Assembly (NCBI RefSeq): GCF_900198835.1
Contig: NZ_LT900021.1
Span: 124,001-188,000, forward strand
DNA from: Thermococcus henrietii
GTDB taxonomy: Archaea > Methanobacteriota_B > Thermococci > Thermococcales > Thermococcaceae
Reading direction: 5' to 3'
DNA length: 64,000 bases
Under the pieces are notes generated by a model. It was given only the letters and a program-made list of their open reading frames with translations, searched no databases and was not told the DNA's origin. The position numbers and the translations under genes were made by a program. Numbering within the stretch: the stretch's first letter is position 1; each line of letters begins with the position of its first letter. Below are positions 42,631 through 52,356 of this stretch, piece after piece.

Positions 42631-43754
42631 CCCCTGAAGGCCAGCTTGAGGAGTGGTGGGGTAACCAGAGTGCTCAGGAATATCATTAGGACTATCACGA
42701 GGTAGGCATCGCTCCCGACTATGCCGGCCTTCATCGCTATCGCCAGCATCGCGAGCTCGACACCCATTCTCGGAATCATTCCAACGCCGACGCGCAGGGC
42801 TTCCCTCGGGCTCATACCACCGATTAGCGCCCCGATTCCACAGCCGATTACCTTGCTCACTATCGCCACAAGGCTGAAGAGAATGGCAAAGAGCCCAGCA
42901 CTCTTGAGGTCTTTAACCGGTATGTTCATGCCGACGTCGACGAAGAACAGCGGGACGAAGACGGAGTGGGCTATTATCCTGGAGTGCTCGAAAATCGGCT
43001 TCCTGAACTCGGTTTCGCTCAGCGCGAGGCCGAGTAGATATGCACCCAGGATAGAGGCGAGGTTCATGTGCTCCGCAAGGTAGGCGAAGGCGAAGAGGGC
43101 GGCCATTGAGAGGGTAACCGTCGAATCGGCGAATCCTATCCTCACGACCTTCCTGAGGGCGTAGTCGAGAACCCTCGGCATCGCGAAGACCATCAGGGCT
43201 ATGAAGATGCCAACCTTGGCGAGGATTTCAACGAGACTGACGACGCTGACGCCCCCGGAGACGAGGGACGATATGACGACCGTCAGAACGATTATGCCGA
43301 GTATGTCGTCAACTATCGCCGCGGTGAGGATTGTAGTCCCCTCACGGCTCTTCAGCCGATCCATCTCCATCAGAACCCTGACGGTTAAGCTGACGCTCGT
43401 TGGAGTCGTCAGCGCGCCGTAGAGGAGGGCCTGGTCAAAGCCCTTGAAGGGGTAAGCGATACCAAAGCCCATTGCGAAGGCCACAACGACACCGACGAAA
43501 GCGACGGAAAAACCACTCTTACCGGCGCTCTTGAGCTCTTCAACGCTACTCTCAAGGCCCGCCAGGAAGAGAAGCATCAGGACGCCTATCATGGATATGT
43601 CCTTCACTTCCTCCGTCGGCGGGAACGCCAACCCGAGGAGGATTCCTCCGACTATCTGACCGAGAACCACGGGCTGTCCAATCCTCGAGAACAGCCAGCC
43701 GAATGTTTCCGCCGTTAAGAGCATGAGCGCGAGGTAGAGGATTAGCTCAATCAA
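42624..43754 (-). CDS. Cation:proton antiporter (CPA2/NapA family)
   Basis: 376-aa membrane protein with ~12 TM helices in the CPA2 family (Na+/H+ or K+/H+ exchange). Hallmarks are GQPVVLGQIVGGILLGLAF in helix 2, and ...LTAAIVDDILGIIVLTVV, where the DD pair is the ion-binding site. No C-terminal TrkA-N domain. Start TTG 43754 follows GGTGAGGGAAG. It ends a two-gene unit: the CBS gene is 6 nt upstream. Confidence 0.9.
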   Translation of the reverse strand: MIELILYLALMLLTAETFGWLFSRIGQPVVLGQIVGGILLGLAFPPTEEVKDISMIGVLMLLFLAGLESSVEELKSAGKSGFSVAFVGVVVAFAMGFGIAYPFKGFDQALLYGALTTPTSVSLTVRVLMEMDRLKSREGTTILTAAIVDDILGIIVLTVVISSLVSGGVSVVSLVEILAKVGIFIALMVFAMPRVLDYALRKVVRIGFADSTVTLSMAALFAFAYLAEHMNLASILGAYLLGLALSETEFRKPIFEHSRIIAHSVFVPLFFVDVGMNIPVKDLKSAGLFAILFSLVAIVSKVIGCGIGALIGGMSPREALRVGVGMIPRMGVELAMLAIAMKAGIVGSDAYLVIVLMIFLSTLVTPPLLKLAFRGQ

Positions 43755-43760
43755 CTTCCC

Positions 43761-44222
43761 TCACCGCGCGAAGACCCTGAGCAAGCGTATGACGCTCTGA
43801 GCCGAGAAGGTTCCAACGACCTTCTTCCTCTCAACCACCGGGAACTGCCTCACGCCGGTTTCGAGCATCATACTTAGGGCGTAGCCAAGCGTATCGCCCG
43901 GGGAGAGCGTTATCGGCCGGGTGTTCATTATCTCCTTTACCGGCCTGTCCCAGTCGAAGTGGGCCTCCCTGAGGGCGTCGAGGCCAACGAGAACGTAATC
44001 GGACGGCGGAAGGAGTAGGTTTATTATCTCGTCAACGGAGATGAAGCCAAGCAGTTTCCCAGATTCGTCGGTTACGACGGCGCAGGTTCTGTGCTCGAGC
44101 CCCTTGATTAGGTCCTCGACCCTGTCGTCCGGGCTCAGGCGGAGGAACTTCTCCTCCATCGCGAGCCTTATCGGCATCTTGGAGAGCTTCGCTATGTTCA
44201 GCTTCGGCTTTTCCTCGTCCAA
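43761..44222 (-). CDS. CBS-domain-pair protein
   Basis: 153-aa protein with two CBS motifs (~18-75 and ~95-153, EIMNTRPITLSPGDTLGYALSMMLETGVRQFPVVERKKVVGTFSAQSVIRLL). Such modules bind adenine nucleotides and control partner enzymes or channels. Start TTG 44222 follows GGGGATTGCC; TATA-like CTTTTAAGC lies ~35 nt upstream. Probably regulates the antiporter encoded 6 nt downstream. Confidence 0.85.
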   Translation of the reverse strand: MDEEKPKLNIAKLSKMPIRLAMEEKFLRLSPDDRVEDLIKGLEHRTCAVVTDESGKLLGFISVDEIINLLLPPSDYVLVGLDALREAHFDWDRPVKEIMNTRPITLSPGDTLGYALSMMLETGVRQFPVVERKKVVGTFSAQSVIRLLRVFAR

Positions 44223-44264
44223 GGCAATCCCCGAAGAAAAGGTAGGGAGGGAGAGCTTAAAAGG

Positions 44265-45284
44265 TTAATTCTCAGGGAAGTGCGAGGTCTCCTCGTTGGC
44301 CTTAAGGATTCTCTGCCTGTACTCCCCGTACTTTTTCCTCGCTTCTTCTGCCTTCTCTGTCTCACCGAGGTACTCGTAGGCCTCTGCAACGTGCTTCCAC
44401 CACATCGGGTCCTCCTCCGCCTCCTTGAGGCAGTACTCGAGGAACTTCTGGTAAGCCTCGCGGGCCAGCTCCTCTCTGCCGAGCTTCCTCGCTATGTTGC
44501 CGACGTCCTCCCAGAATACGCCCTCCTCCTGAGCCTCCTTGGTGTAGTACTCAAGGGCCTTCTCCCAGGCTTCCCTAGCCTTCTCCTCGTTTCCGAGCTC
44601 CTCGTAGAGCTTCGCCACGTCCTCCCAGAACCAGGGCTCCTCCTCAGCGTACTTTTCAAGCGCCTTGGCGGCCCTCTCCATGTTTCCAGCCTTCTTCCAG
44701 TACTCGTGAGCCTCCTTCAGGTAGTAGGTGTCCTTCTCTTTCTCGTAGAGCTTTTCATAGAGCTCAGCTGCCTTCTCGTACTTCCCGGCCTTCTCGTAGG
44801 CCCACGCCGCGCTCTCAAGCCAGCCGAGCTTCAGGTACATCTCAGCCGCTTTCTCGTAGTTTCCGGTCTTCTCGTACTTCCTCGCGGCCTGCTTGTAGCG
44901 TCCCATCCTCTCAAGCTTTTCAGCCGAGCGGAAGCGGTCTGCTATGCTCAAATCGGGCTCGCTTATGTACCAGATTCCAAAGGCGAAGAGCAGGATGAAG
45001 AAAGCTATTATAGCACCGACGATTTTGAGGTTCTGCCATGTGAGCACGAGATAGGAGCCGTAGCCCGCTATCGCCGTCAGGACTGCCAGAACTGCACCAT
45101 ACTTCCAGCTCTCGGCATAGAGGGTCAGCGCCGTGAAGAAGAGCAGCGCGAGCGTGAAACCGACGAAGCCTATCGCGAGGACCACTTGCACCAGCTTCCA
45201 GAAGCCCCATTCGTAGACTATGAAGCCGGCTACCGCCAAAACAGCAATGAGGAAGCCGGTTATGTAGGCTTTCAGCTTGTCCAT
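44265..45284 (-). CDS. Membrane-anchored TPR protein
   Basis: 339 aa with four N-terminal TM helices (~7-26, 32-52, 62-80, 88-106) and at least six TPR-like repeats afterwards (AARKYEKTGNYEKAAEMYLKLGWLESAAWAYEKAGKYEKAAELYEKL...; EEAREAWEKALEYYTKEAQEEGVFWEDVG). Acts as a cytoplasmic protein-interaction platform on the membrane; partner unknown. Start overlaps the ogt stop by 13 nt. Confidence 0.78.
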   Translation of the reverse strand: MDKLKAYITGFLIAVLAVAGFIVYEWGFWKLVQVVLAIGFVGFTLALLFFTALTLYAESWKYGAVLAVLTAIAGYGSYLVLTWQNLKIVGAIIAFFILLFAFGIWYISEPDLSIADRFRSAEKLERMGRYKQAARKYEKTGNYEKAAEMYLKLGWLESAAWAYEKAGKYEKAAELYEKLYEKEKDTYYLKEAHEYWKKAGNMERAAKALEKYAEEEPWFWEDVAKLYEELGNEEKAREAWEKALEYYTKEAQEEGVFWEDVGNIARKLGREELAREAYQKFLEYCLKEAEEDPMWWKHVAEAYEYLGETEKAEEARKKYGEYRQRILKANEETSHFPEN

Positions 45285-45796
45285 TCTTTCACCCCCTCAA
45301 GTTCGAGCAGGAACTTCTTTTCTTCAATCCCAGAGCTGTAGTAGCCTATGCCGTCGCTCGCTACAACTCGGTGGCAGGGAACGATTATAGGGTAAGGGTT
45401 CCTTTTCATCGCCCCGCCGACGGCTCTCGGCGACGTTCCCAGGGCTTTTGCAAGGCTACCGTAGGTTATGACGGCTCCTCTTTTAACGTTTTTCGTGAGC
45501 CACTCGTAAACGCGTCTCTCAAAGGGCGTTACACCCCCGAAGGAGAGCTCGAGCAGGGCTTTCTCGTTATCGAGCTCCCCAATCATAACGCGATAAACGA
45601 GCTCGGTGTAATTGCTCGGCTGGACATCGAGTGAAACGCCAACGTTTCTCCTCCGCAGGAACTCGGCGAGATTTCTGATTCTCTCCAAAAGCTCACCCCT
45701 CGTGAAGGCGAAGCTGATTCCCTGAATCCTCCCGTGAAAGATTACCCCAATCCAGACGTCCCGGCCGTTGACCCTAAACCTCTCCACCGCGAGCAT
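45272..45796 (-). CDS. ogt: Methylated-DNA-protein cysteine methyltransferase
   Basis: 174-aa O6-alkylguanine-DNA alkyltransferase; suicide repair enzyme with the acceptor PCHRVVASDGIGYYSSG (active Cys near 139) and the RAVGGAMKRNPYPIIV helix-turn-helix/Asn hinge region. Length equals the Pyrococcus/Thermococcus MGMT (~174 aa). The start ATG 45796 directly follows the stop of trmJ (TGAATG). Confidence 0.95.
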   Translation of the reverse strand: MLAVERFRVNGRDVWIGVIFHGRIQGISFAFTRGELLERIRNLAEFLRRRNVGVSLDVQPSNYTELVYRVMIGELDNEKALLELSFGGVTPFERRVYEWLTKNVKRGAVITYGSLAKALGTSPRAVGGAMKRNPYPIIVPCHRVVASDGIGYYSSGIEEKKFLLELEGVKEWTS

Positions 45797-46498
45797 TCAG
45801 CATTCCTCCAGCCTCTTAACGGCCCTTCTCAGCGGGCCTATGAGGGTGTGCACCTCCCTCCCGTAGAGGAAAGCCTTACCGATTGCCTTCCTGAACACCT
45901 TAACGAAGACAGCTCGCCTCTCCTCGTCCTTGGGGTAGTTGAGGACGTTTAAAAGCTCGGCCCACACTCTGACGAGCGCCTCCTTTTCATCTCTCGTCGC
46001 AGGTTTTAGGGCTTCGACAGATGGTTCGGGAGTGGTCTTTGAAAGCTCGTAGAGTATAACCGCTACCGCCTGAGCTAAGTTCATAACGGGATAATCCTCG
46101 CTCGTCGGAATCGTGACGATTATGTCGAGCCTCTCAAGCTCCTCGTTCTTAAGCCCTATGCTCTCCCGGCCGAAGAACAGGCCGACCTCACCGGGGTAGT
46201 CCTTCAGGGTTTCCCTCAGCTCCCAGGGATAAAGCGGTGCACGGTAGGGTATGAACCTCTTTCCCGGCTTCCCAGTTGTCCCGACGGCCAAATCGAATAG
46301 CTCTAAGGCTTCCTCAAAGGTATCCACTATGACCGCGTTTTCAAGGACGTCCCCCGCGTGGACGGCATAAGCGTAGCTCTCCTCGGTCAGGTTCGGGTTC
46401 ACGAGGACTAACCGTGAGAAGCCGAAGTTCTTCATCGTCCTGGCAATCATACCTATGTTCGCCGGCCCCTCAGGTTCGACGAGAACTAGGCTTATCAT
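45797..46498 (-). CDS. trmJ: TrmJ-like SPOUT tRNA 2'-O-methyltransferase
   Basis: 233-aa SpoU/TrmJ family member that methylates ribose of residue 32 of tRNA. Motif 1 EPEGPANIGMIARTMKNFGF (N-terminus), motif 2 VGLFFGRESIGLKNEE near 110-125, motif 3 IPTSEDYPVMNLAQAVAVILYEL near 140-162. The C-terminal helical extension is typical of archaeal TrmJ. It is the first gene of trmJ-ogt-TPR, with starts and stops touching or overlapping. Confidence 0.88.
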   Translation of the reverse strand: MISLVLVEPEGPANIGMIARTMKNFGFSRLVLVNPNLTEESYAYAVHAGDVLENAVIVDTFEEALELFDLAVGTTGKPGKRFIPYRAPLYPWELRETLKDYPGEVGLFFGRESIGLKNEELERLDIIVTIPTSEDYPVMNLAQAVAVILYELSKTTPEPSVEALKPATRDEKEALVRVWAELLNVLNYPKDEERRAVFVKVFRKAIGKAFLYGREVHTLIGPLRRAVKRLEEC

Positions 46499-46543
46499 CG
46501 GTATGCATTTAAGGGGGACTCTTTAAACGCTTGCGGTGGGAGC

Positions 46544-47005
46544 ATGGAGTGGATTCCTTACCTGTACCTTTCGCTCATCGTTCCGGCGGTGAAGAAAAAG
46601 GCCAGACCCTTCTCAGCCGGCGCAGTTCTCGCCTTCGCGCTGACCTACCCGCTCGGAGCGGAAAGGTACGCGCTAATGGCTCTTTCGGTCCTCATTCTTG
46701 CCCTCGGTTACCCCTACGAGAATCAGCCGGTGAAGTTCTGGGAGCGCTTCGTCAACGCGGTAATCGGGGGGACGGGTCTTGCCATAGCCCTCGGCCTCTA
46801 CAACCTCGGGAGCATAGAGGCAGTTCTCGGGGTTGCCGTCCCGTTCCTTCTCCTGAGGAACAGGGTTATCTCTTCCTTCGGGCTCCTCCCGGCGTCGGCG
46901 CTCTACCTAATCGGGGCTTACCAGGTTTCCGAGAAAGTTAAGCTGGCCCTCTTCGCGCTGGTTTACGTTTACTCGCTCAACCACCTGAGAAAGCTCCTGA
47001 GGTGA
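46544..47005 (+). CDS. Hypothetical membrane protein
   Basis: 153 aa with four or five hydrophobic segments (e.g. [76 protein letters not shown]). Family not recognised. GGTGGGAGC precedes ATG 46544; panE follows after 4 nt, so the two are co-transcribed. Confidence 0.6.
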   Translation: MEWIPYLYLSLIVPAVKKKARPFSAGAVLAFALTYPLGAERYALMALSVLILALGYPYENQPVKFWERFVNAVIGGTGLAIALGLYNLGSIEAVLGVAVPFLLLRNRVISSFGLLPASALYLIGAYQVSEKVKLALFALVYVYSLNHLRKLLR

Positions 47006-47009
47006 GAGG

Positions 47010-47924
47010 ATGAGGATTTACGTGCTCGGAGCTGGAAGCATAGGCTCCCTTCTCGGCGCGCTCCTGGCGAAGGCCGGAAACGACGTCCTTCTCATAGGAC
47101 GAGAGGAGCAGGTTAAAGCCGTAAACGAGAACGGACTGAAGGTTACCGGAATAGAGGAGTTCGAGGTGAAGGTCAGGGCTTCCCTCCACGCGCCGGACGA
47201 GCCTCCGGACCTGCTCCTCCTGACAACGAAGTCCTACTCAACGAAGACCGCCTTAGAGTGCGCGAGGAACTGCATAGGGCCGGAGACGTGGGTTCTGAGC
47301 GTCCAGAACGGCCTCGGAAACGAGGAGCTGGCGCTGAAGGTTACACCCAACGTCATCGGGGGGACAACGACCAACGGCGCAATGCTCGTGGACTGGGGCG
47401 TCGTCAGGTGGACTGGGAAGGGAATAACCGTCATCGGGAAGTACCCAACGGGAAAGGCTGAGTTCGTCGAGGAAGTCGCGAGGGTCTTCAACGAGGCAGG
47501 AATAGAGACGAGCGTAACCGAGAACGCAATCGGCTGGAAGTGGGCGAAGGCGATAGTTAACTCCGTCATAAACGGGCTTGGAACGGTTCTGGAGGTTAAG
47601 AACGGGGCCTTGCGCGACATCCCAGAACTTGAGGGAATCTCGATAGAGATAGCGCGGGAGGGCTGTATAGTTGCACAGCAACTCGGCATCGAGTTCGAAA
47701 TTCACCCCCTCGAACTGCTCTGGGACACGATAGAGAGAACGCGGGAGAACTACAACTCGACGCTCCAAGACATAATGCGGGGCAGGAGAACCGAGGTGGA
47801 CTATATTCACGGCAAAATCGTTGAATATGCTCACTCCGTCGGCCTTGAGGCTCCGAGGAACGAACTCCTATGGGCACTCATCAAGGGGAAGGAAAACCTA
47901 AATAGGGGTAGCGGCAAAGTTTGA
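47010..47924 (+). CDS. panE: 2-Dehydropantoate 2-reductase
   Basis: 304-aa ketopantoate reductase, the second-step NAD(P)H enzyme of pantoate/CoA synthesis. N-terminal Rossmann [25 protein letters not shown] near 7-31, catalytic Lys in [17 protein letters not shown] near 178-195, and Glu in the C-terminal helix ([20 protein letters not shown]). Length fits archaeal KPR. Overlaps nothing and is followed by DUF47 after 15 nt. Confidence 0.92.
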   Translation: MRIYVLGAGSIGSLLGALLAKAGNDVLLIGREEQVKAVNENGLKVTGIEEFEVKVRASLHAPDEPPDLLLLTTKSYSTKTALECARNCIGPETWVLSVQNGLGNEELALKVTPNVIGGTTTNGAMLVDWGVVRWTGKGITVIGKYPTGKAEFVEEVARVFNEAGIETSVTENAIGWKWAKAIVNSVINGLGTVLEVKNGALRDIPELEGISIEIAREGCIVAQQLGIEFEIHPLELLWDTIERTRENYNSTLQDIMRGRRTEVDYIHGKIVEYAHSVGLEAPRNELLWALIKGKENLNRGSGKV

Positions 47925-47939
47925 AACGGGGGTGTAAAG

Positions 47940-48587
47940 ATGGCCATCTTCGGCGGTAAGGAGAGCAACGTTTTTGACGCCATAAACAGGCATCTCAACG
48001 TCGTTTACGAAACCGTCAAGGCCTTTGAGAGGCTCATCGAGGCTTACCTAGACGGTGATTTAGACGGTGCAAAGGACCTTGAGGAGAGGGTAACCCTGCT
48101 CGAGAGCGAGGCCGACAAGCTCAGGAGGAACATCGAGCTCATGCTCTACGAGGGGGCCTTTCTGCCCGCTAGCAGGGGAGACTACGTAAGGCTGAGTGAG
48201 CTGGTAGACCAGGTGGCGGACGCGGCAGAGAGCGCTGCTCACACTCTGATTCTCGCCAAGCCGAGGGTTCCCGAGGAGCTCAAAGAGGAGATAATGGCCC
48301 TCGTGAAGGAGGCAGTGAAAACCTACGAGAGGCTCATGGAGGCGGTAAAGGCCCTCAACGAGGACGTTGACAGGGCTTTGGAGCTCTCAAAAGAAACTGA
48401 GGACCTAGAGGAGAACGCTGACAAGGTCGAGTACAAGCTCAAGGCGATGGTTTTTGACAGTGAGACGATAACAACCTACGCAAAACTAATATGGAACCAG
48501 GTCCTCACGAAGGTTGGCGACATAGCCGACCGAGCGGAGGATGCCTCCGACCAAGTAATGCTGATGGCTATAAAAAGGAGGGGGTGA
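47940..48587 (+). CDS. DUF47 (PhoU-like) protein
   Basis: 215-aa helical protein of the DUF47/PhoU-like family, typically a partner of PiT phosphate permeases. AIFGGKESNVFDAINRHLNVVYETV opens it; repeated helix pairs with ESEADKLRRNIELML and EENADKVEYKLKAMV (conserved E..D metal-cluster motifs of PhoU). The nearest PiT gene is 10 kb away. GGGGTG precedes ATG 47940. Confidence 0.88.
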   Translation: MAIFGGKESNVFDAINRHLNVVYETVKAFERLIEAYLDGDLDGAKDLEERVTLLESEADKLRRNIELMLYEGAFLPASRGDYVRLSELVDQVADAAESAAHTLILAKPRVPEELKEEIMALVKEAVKTYERLMEAVKALNEDVDRALELSKETEDLEENADKVEYKLKAMVFDSETITTYAKLIWNQVLTKVGDIADRAEDASDQVMLMAIKRRG

Positions 48588-48591
48588 AAGT

Positions 48592-49506
48592 ATGAAGGTT
48601 CTCGTTGCGGCACCACTGCACGAGAAAGCTTTGGAGGTTTTGAAGAACGCCGGTTTTGAAGTTCTTTACGAGGAGTACCCGGACGAGGAGAAGTTGATAG
48701 AGCTCGTCCACGATGTTGACGCTATTATCGTTAGGAGCAAGCCGAAGGTGACGAGAAAGGTCATCGAAAACGCTCCCAAGCTCAAGGTCATCGGAAGGGC
48801 CGGCGTCGGCCTGGACAACATAGACCTCGAGGCCGCGAAGGAAAGGGGGGTTAAGGTCGTCAACAGCCCCGGAGCGAGCTCAAGGAGCGTTGCGGAGCTC
48901 GTCTTTGGTCTGCTCTTTGCAGTTGCCAGAAAGGTGGCCTTCGCCGACAGGAAGATGAGAAAAGGCATCTGGGCCAAGAAGCAGTGCCTCGGAATCGAAC
49001 TCGAGGGCAAGACCATGGGAATCGTCGGCTTCGGAAGGATAGGCTACGAGGTCGCGAAAATCGCGAACGCCTTTGGAATGAACGTCCTCCTCTACGACCC
49101 CAAGCCGAACGAGGAGCGCGCAAAGGAGGTCGGCGGAAAGTTCGTCGAGCTTGAGGAGCTCCTCAGGGAGAGCGACGTCGTGACCTTACACGTCCCGCTC
49201 ATCGATGCCACCTACCACCTCATAAACGAGGAGAGGCTCAAGCTCATGAAGAAGACCGCTATACTCATAAACGCCGCCCGCGGCCCCGTTGTTGACACCA
49301 ACGCCCTCGTCAAGGCCCTCCAGGAGGGCTGGATTTACGGAGCGGGCCTCGACGTCTACGAAGAGGAGCCACTCCCGAAGGACCATCCGCTGACGAAGCT
49401 CGACAACGTGGTCCTAACGCCCCACATCGGAGCCTCCACCGAGGAGGCCCAGATGCGCGCTGGAGTCCAGGTCGCGGAGCAGATAGTCGAGATTCTCAAG
49501 GGCTGA
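48592..49506 (+). CDS. serA: D-3-phosphoglycerate dehydrogenase
   Basis: 304-aa 2-hydroxyacid dehydrogenase of the SerA family without the C-terminal ACT domain. NAD Rossmann VGFGRIGYEVAKIANAFG near 143-160, catalytic Arg in INAARGPVVDTNAL near 228, Glu in LDVYEEEPLP near 257 and His in VVLTPHIGASTEEAQ near 276. Catalyses the first step of serine synthesis. It follows DUF47 by 4 nt. Confidence 0.9.
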   Translation: MKVLVAAPLHEKALEVLKNAGFEVLYEEYPDEEKLIELVHDVDAIIVRSKPKVTRKVIENAPKLKVIGRAGVGLDNIDLEAAKERGVKVVNSPGASSRSVAELVFGLLFAVARKVAFADRKMRKGIWAKKQCLGIELEGKTMGIVGFGRIGYEVAKIANAFGMNVLLYDPKPNEERAKEVGGKFVELEELLRESDVVTLHVPLIDATYHLINEERLKLMKKTAILINAARGPVVDTNALVKALQEGWIYGAGLDVYEEEPLPKDHPLTKLDNVVLTPHIGASTEEAQMRAGVQVAEQIVEILKG

Positions 49507-49570
49507 GGCCCTTTCCATTCTTACTCTTACTTCTGACGCCCGCTGAAGCAGGTTCGGCGCTCTGAAGCGG

Positions 49571-49664
49571 AAACTACCTGTATGGTGTGATAGTTCTGGC
49601 GGAATGTTTACCAGTATAGTGGTAGAGTTTTGGGGAAAAGTTTACCGGTATGGTGGTAAACTTT
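49571..49664. repeat. Three operator-like palindromes with 34-nt period
   Basis: Three copies of a palindrome with arms GTTTACC / GGTAAAC: copy 1 (AAACTACC...GATAGTT, 49571-49595), copy 2 (49606-49629) and copy 3, the best (arms AAAGTTTACC at 49637-49646 and GGTAAACTTT at 49655-49664). GTTTACC-equivalent positions start at 49572, 49606 and 49640, an exact 34-nt spacing. Copy 3 overlaps the TATA (AAACTTTATAGG, 49658-49669). Confidence 0.75.
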
Positions 49665-49690
49665 ATAGGAAGTTCGCACCAGTTTAGACC

Positions 49691-50983
49691 ATGAAGGCAG
49701 AGGAACTCAAGAGGGTTTTGGCGGACCAGTGGGAGACCCTCCGCGAGAAGCTCGAAAGGGAGAACATCGTCGAGAGGGAGCTAAAAGAGAAGATAGTGAA
49801 GAACTTCAGCCCAACGGCCCACATAATAACGGGGCCGAGGCGCTCCGGAAAGTCCGTTCTTTCGGCAACCCTGCCGGGCAAGCCACTCTACGTAAACTTC
49901 GAGGACCCTGCGATGGCGGGGTTCGGCGTGGAGGACTACAAGGAACTACTCAGAGCCGGCTACGAGCTCCTCGGCGAGTTCGACTACATAGTCCTCGACG
50001 AGGTTCAGGAAGTTGAAGGCTGGGAGCGAATGGTCTCGGTTCTGAGGGAGAGCCATCCCACCGTCGTTACGGGGAGCAACGCTCGCCTTCTCTCGCGGGA
50101 GTTCTCAACCTACCTGACCGGCCGGTACCTGAGCTACACCCTCCTCCCGTTTTCGTTTAGGGAGTTCTTGGCTTACAGGGGGATTAAACCGGAGGTTAGA
50201 ACCACGAGGGACGAGGCAAGGGTAAAGAGAGCCCTAACGGAGTACATCGAGCGCGGGGGCTTTCCAGAGGCGCTACGCTTCGGCAGGGAGTACCTCGTGA
50301 ACCTCTACAACGACATAATCACGAGGGACGTTATAGTCCGCTACGGCGTTAGAAACGTCCGCGAGCTGAAGGAGGTCGCGTTCTATCTCTTCTCGAACTT
50401 CGCGGGCAGGTTTACCTACAGCAAGACGAAGAACGTCCTTGGAATCGGCAACGTCGAGACGGTCAAGAACTACGTTGAGTACCTCCAATCGGCCTACCTG
50501 ATATTCGAGCTTCCTAAGTTCTCCTTCAAGCCGAAAGAAGTCGTGAGAAGCGATAAGAAAGTCTACGCAATCGACACGGGGATGCTCAACGCCGTCCTGC
50601 CGAAGGTTTCCGAGAACATCGGCAGACTCATGGAGAACGTCGTCTTCCTCGAACTCCTGAGGCTCAAACATTACTGGAGGCCGGGACTTGAGCTCTACTA
50701 CTACAGGGACGCGAAGGGCGAAGTGGACTTCGTCGCCAAGGAGAACGGGAGTGTTGAGCTGATTCAGGTCACCTACGCCTCAGAGGAAGGAGAGATAGCA
50801 GGGAGGGAGCTGGAAAACCTTTTCAGGGTTATGGAACTCTCCGGCGTGAAAAGGGGAACGCTCGTGACGTGGGATTACTCCGGCGAGATAACGAGGAACG
50901 GACTGAGGGTTAACGCCGTTCCCCTCTGGAGGTGGCTTTTAAATTCCCGCGTCAATCTTTTTAACTCTCACACCCAGCCTTAG
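49691..50983 (+). CDS. AAA ATPase with C-terminal DUF4143 (PD-(D/E)XK-like) domain
   Basis: 430-aa archaeal STAND-like ATPase. Walker A TGPRRSGKSVL near 47-57, Walker B FDYIVLDEVQEVEGWERMV near 95-113, sensor TGSNARLLSREF near 125, then the DUF4143 C-terminal domain ending with a GEVDFVAKENGSVELIQVTYA motif (nuclease-like E-D-Q signature). Function in the cell is unsettled; often found next to toxin-type systems. ATG 49691 lacks a Shine-Dalgarno and lies ~25 nt from the TATA, suggesting a leaderless mRNA. Three palindromes upstream may be its operators. Confidence 0.85.
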   Translation: MKAEELKRVLADQWETLREKLERENIVERELKEKIVKNFSPTAHIITGPRRSGKSVLSATLPGKPLYVNFEDPAMAGFGVEDYKELLRAGYELLGEFDYIVLDEVQEVEGWERMVSVLRESHPTVVTGSNARLLSREFSTYLTGRYLSYTLLPFSFREFLAYRGIKPEVRTTRDEARVKRALTEYIERGGFPEALRFGREYLVNLYNDIITRDVIVRYGVRNVRELKEVAFYLFSNFAGRFTYSKTKNVLGIGNVETVKNYVEYLQSAYLIFELPKFSFKPKEVVRSDKKVYAIDTGMLNAVLPKVSENIGRLMENVVFLELLRLKHYWRPGLELYYYRDAKGEVDFVAKENGSVELIQVTYASEEGEIAGRELENLFRVMELSGVKRGTLVTWDYSGEITRNGLRVNAVPLWRWLLNSRVNLFNSHTQP

Positions 50984-50998
50984 ACAGGTGAATGCCTA

Positions 50999-51850
50999 TT
51001 GATAGGGGCAATCGTCGAGGCTATAAGGCTCGCAGTGACGAGGATTCCGGACGACGTCGTTTCCGCTCTAAGAGACGCTTACGAGCGCGAGGAAAACGGG
51101 GTGGCGCGTTTCAACCTTGAGAACATATTAAGGGCGATAGAGATTGGCAGAACCGAGTCCATACCCGTCTGTCAGGACACGGGGACGCTCACCTTCTTCG
51201 TGAAAGCCGGCCTGGACAGCCCGTTTCTGGGGGAAATCGAGGGGGCGATAGTGAAAGCCACGAGGCTTGCCACGAAGGAGGTCCCGCTCAGGCCCAACGC
51301 GGTGGACGTTCTCACGGGAAAGAACTCGGGCGACAACACGGGCAGGGGCGTTCCGGTAATCCACTGGGAACTCGTTGAAGGCGATGAAATCGAGATGGCG
51401 GTTCTGCCGAAGGGTGGCGGAAGCGAGAACTGCTCGGCTTTGGCAATGCTCACGCCGGGCGAGGGATGGGAAGGAGTTAAGCGCTTCGTGGTCGAGAGGG
51501 TCAAGGCCTGCGGTGGAAAGCCCTGTCCTCCGGTTGTTCTGGGCATAGGCGTCGGCGGTGGTGCCGATTACTCCCTCCTGCTGGCAAAGAAGGCCCTCCT
51601 GAGGAGGGTCGGCGAGAGGAACCCCGATGAAAGGATTGCGGAAATCGAGGAGGAGCTCTTGGAGGAAGTGAACGCCCTCGGGATCGGCCCGATGGGGATG
51701 GGTGGGAAAACGACCGCCCTGGACGTGAAGGTAGAGGTCGCCCACAGGCATCCTGCAAGCTTTCCAGTCGGTTTAGTCGTCCAGTGCTGGGCCAACAGGC
51801 GGGCGTTTCTGAGGGTAAAGCCCGACGGGAGGGTAGAGGTGTGGCAGTGA
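50999..51850 (+). CDS. Fumarate hydratase, class I, alpha subunit
   Basis: 283-aa Fe-S hydratase alpha (N-terminal half of class I fumarase), which takes part in malate/fumarate interconversion. The cluster cysteines sit in [25 protein letters not shown] and [13 protein letters not shown]. Start TTG 50999 with GGTGAATGCCTA upstream; an out-of-frame ATG inside that region is not the start. Overlaps the beta gene as GTGA. Confidence 0.92.
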   Translation: MIGAIVEAIRLAVTRIPDDVVSALRDAYEREENGVARFNLENILRAIEIGRTESIPVCQDTGTLTFFVKAGLDSPFLGEIEGAIVKATRLATKEVPLRPNAVDVLTGKNSGDNTGRGVPVIHWELVEGDEIEMAVLPKGGGSENCSALAMLTPGEGWEGVKRFVVERVKACGGKPCPPVVLGIGVGGGADYSLLLAKKALLRRVGERNPDERIAEIEEELLEEVNALGIGPMGMGGKTTALDVKVEVAHRHPASFPVGLVVQCWANRRAFLRVKPDGRVEVWQ

Positions 51851-52356
51851 GGCTGAAAACCCCGCTGAGCATGGAGGACGTCCTTAGACTGAAGGCGGGG
51901 GACGTCGTTTACCTGTCGGGAGAAATCGTCACCGCGAGGGACTCGGCCCACAGGCGGATTCTGAGCACACCGAGGGAAGAGCTCCCGTTTAACCCGGAGG
52001 GGGCCGTAATCTACCACTGCGGGCCGGTCGTGAGGGAGACGGAGAGGGGCTACGAGATAGTGTCTGCCGGGCCGACGACGAGCGCGAGGATGAACCGCTA
52101 CCTCGACGGGGTTCTTGGCCTGGGCGTCAGGGGAATAATCGGGAAGGGAGGAATGGGCGCTGAGCCGTTCAGGGGCAGAGCGGTTTACTTCGCCTTCACG
52201 GGCGGGGCCGGCTCGCTCGCCGCCAAAAGCATAAAGCGGGTCAAAGCCGTCCACTGGCTCGACCTTGGGATACCGGAGGCCCTCTGGGTCCTCGAGGTGG
52301 AGGACTTCCCACTGATTGTTGCCATAGATGCGCACGGAAACTCGCTCTACCGGTAG
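51847..52356 (+). CDS. Fumarate hydratase, class I, beta subunit
   Basis: 169-aa beta subunit (C-terminal half of class I fumarase), containing [21 protein letters not shown] and the [21 protein letters not shown] motifs. GTG 51847 is chosen because GAGGTG (51836-51841) is 5 nt upstream and the start overlaps the alpha stop. Ends 10 nt into the malic enzyme gene, tail-to-tail. Confidence 0.9.
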   Translation: MRLKTPLSMEDVLRLKAGDVVYLSGEIVTARDSAHRRILSTPREELPFNPEGAVIYHCGPVVRETERGYEIVSAGPTTSARMNRYLDGVLGLGVRGIIGKGGMGAEPFRGRAVYFAFTGGAGSLAAKSIKRVKAVHWLDLGIPEALWVLEVEDFPLIVAIDAHGNSLYR

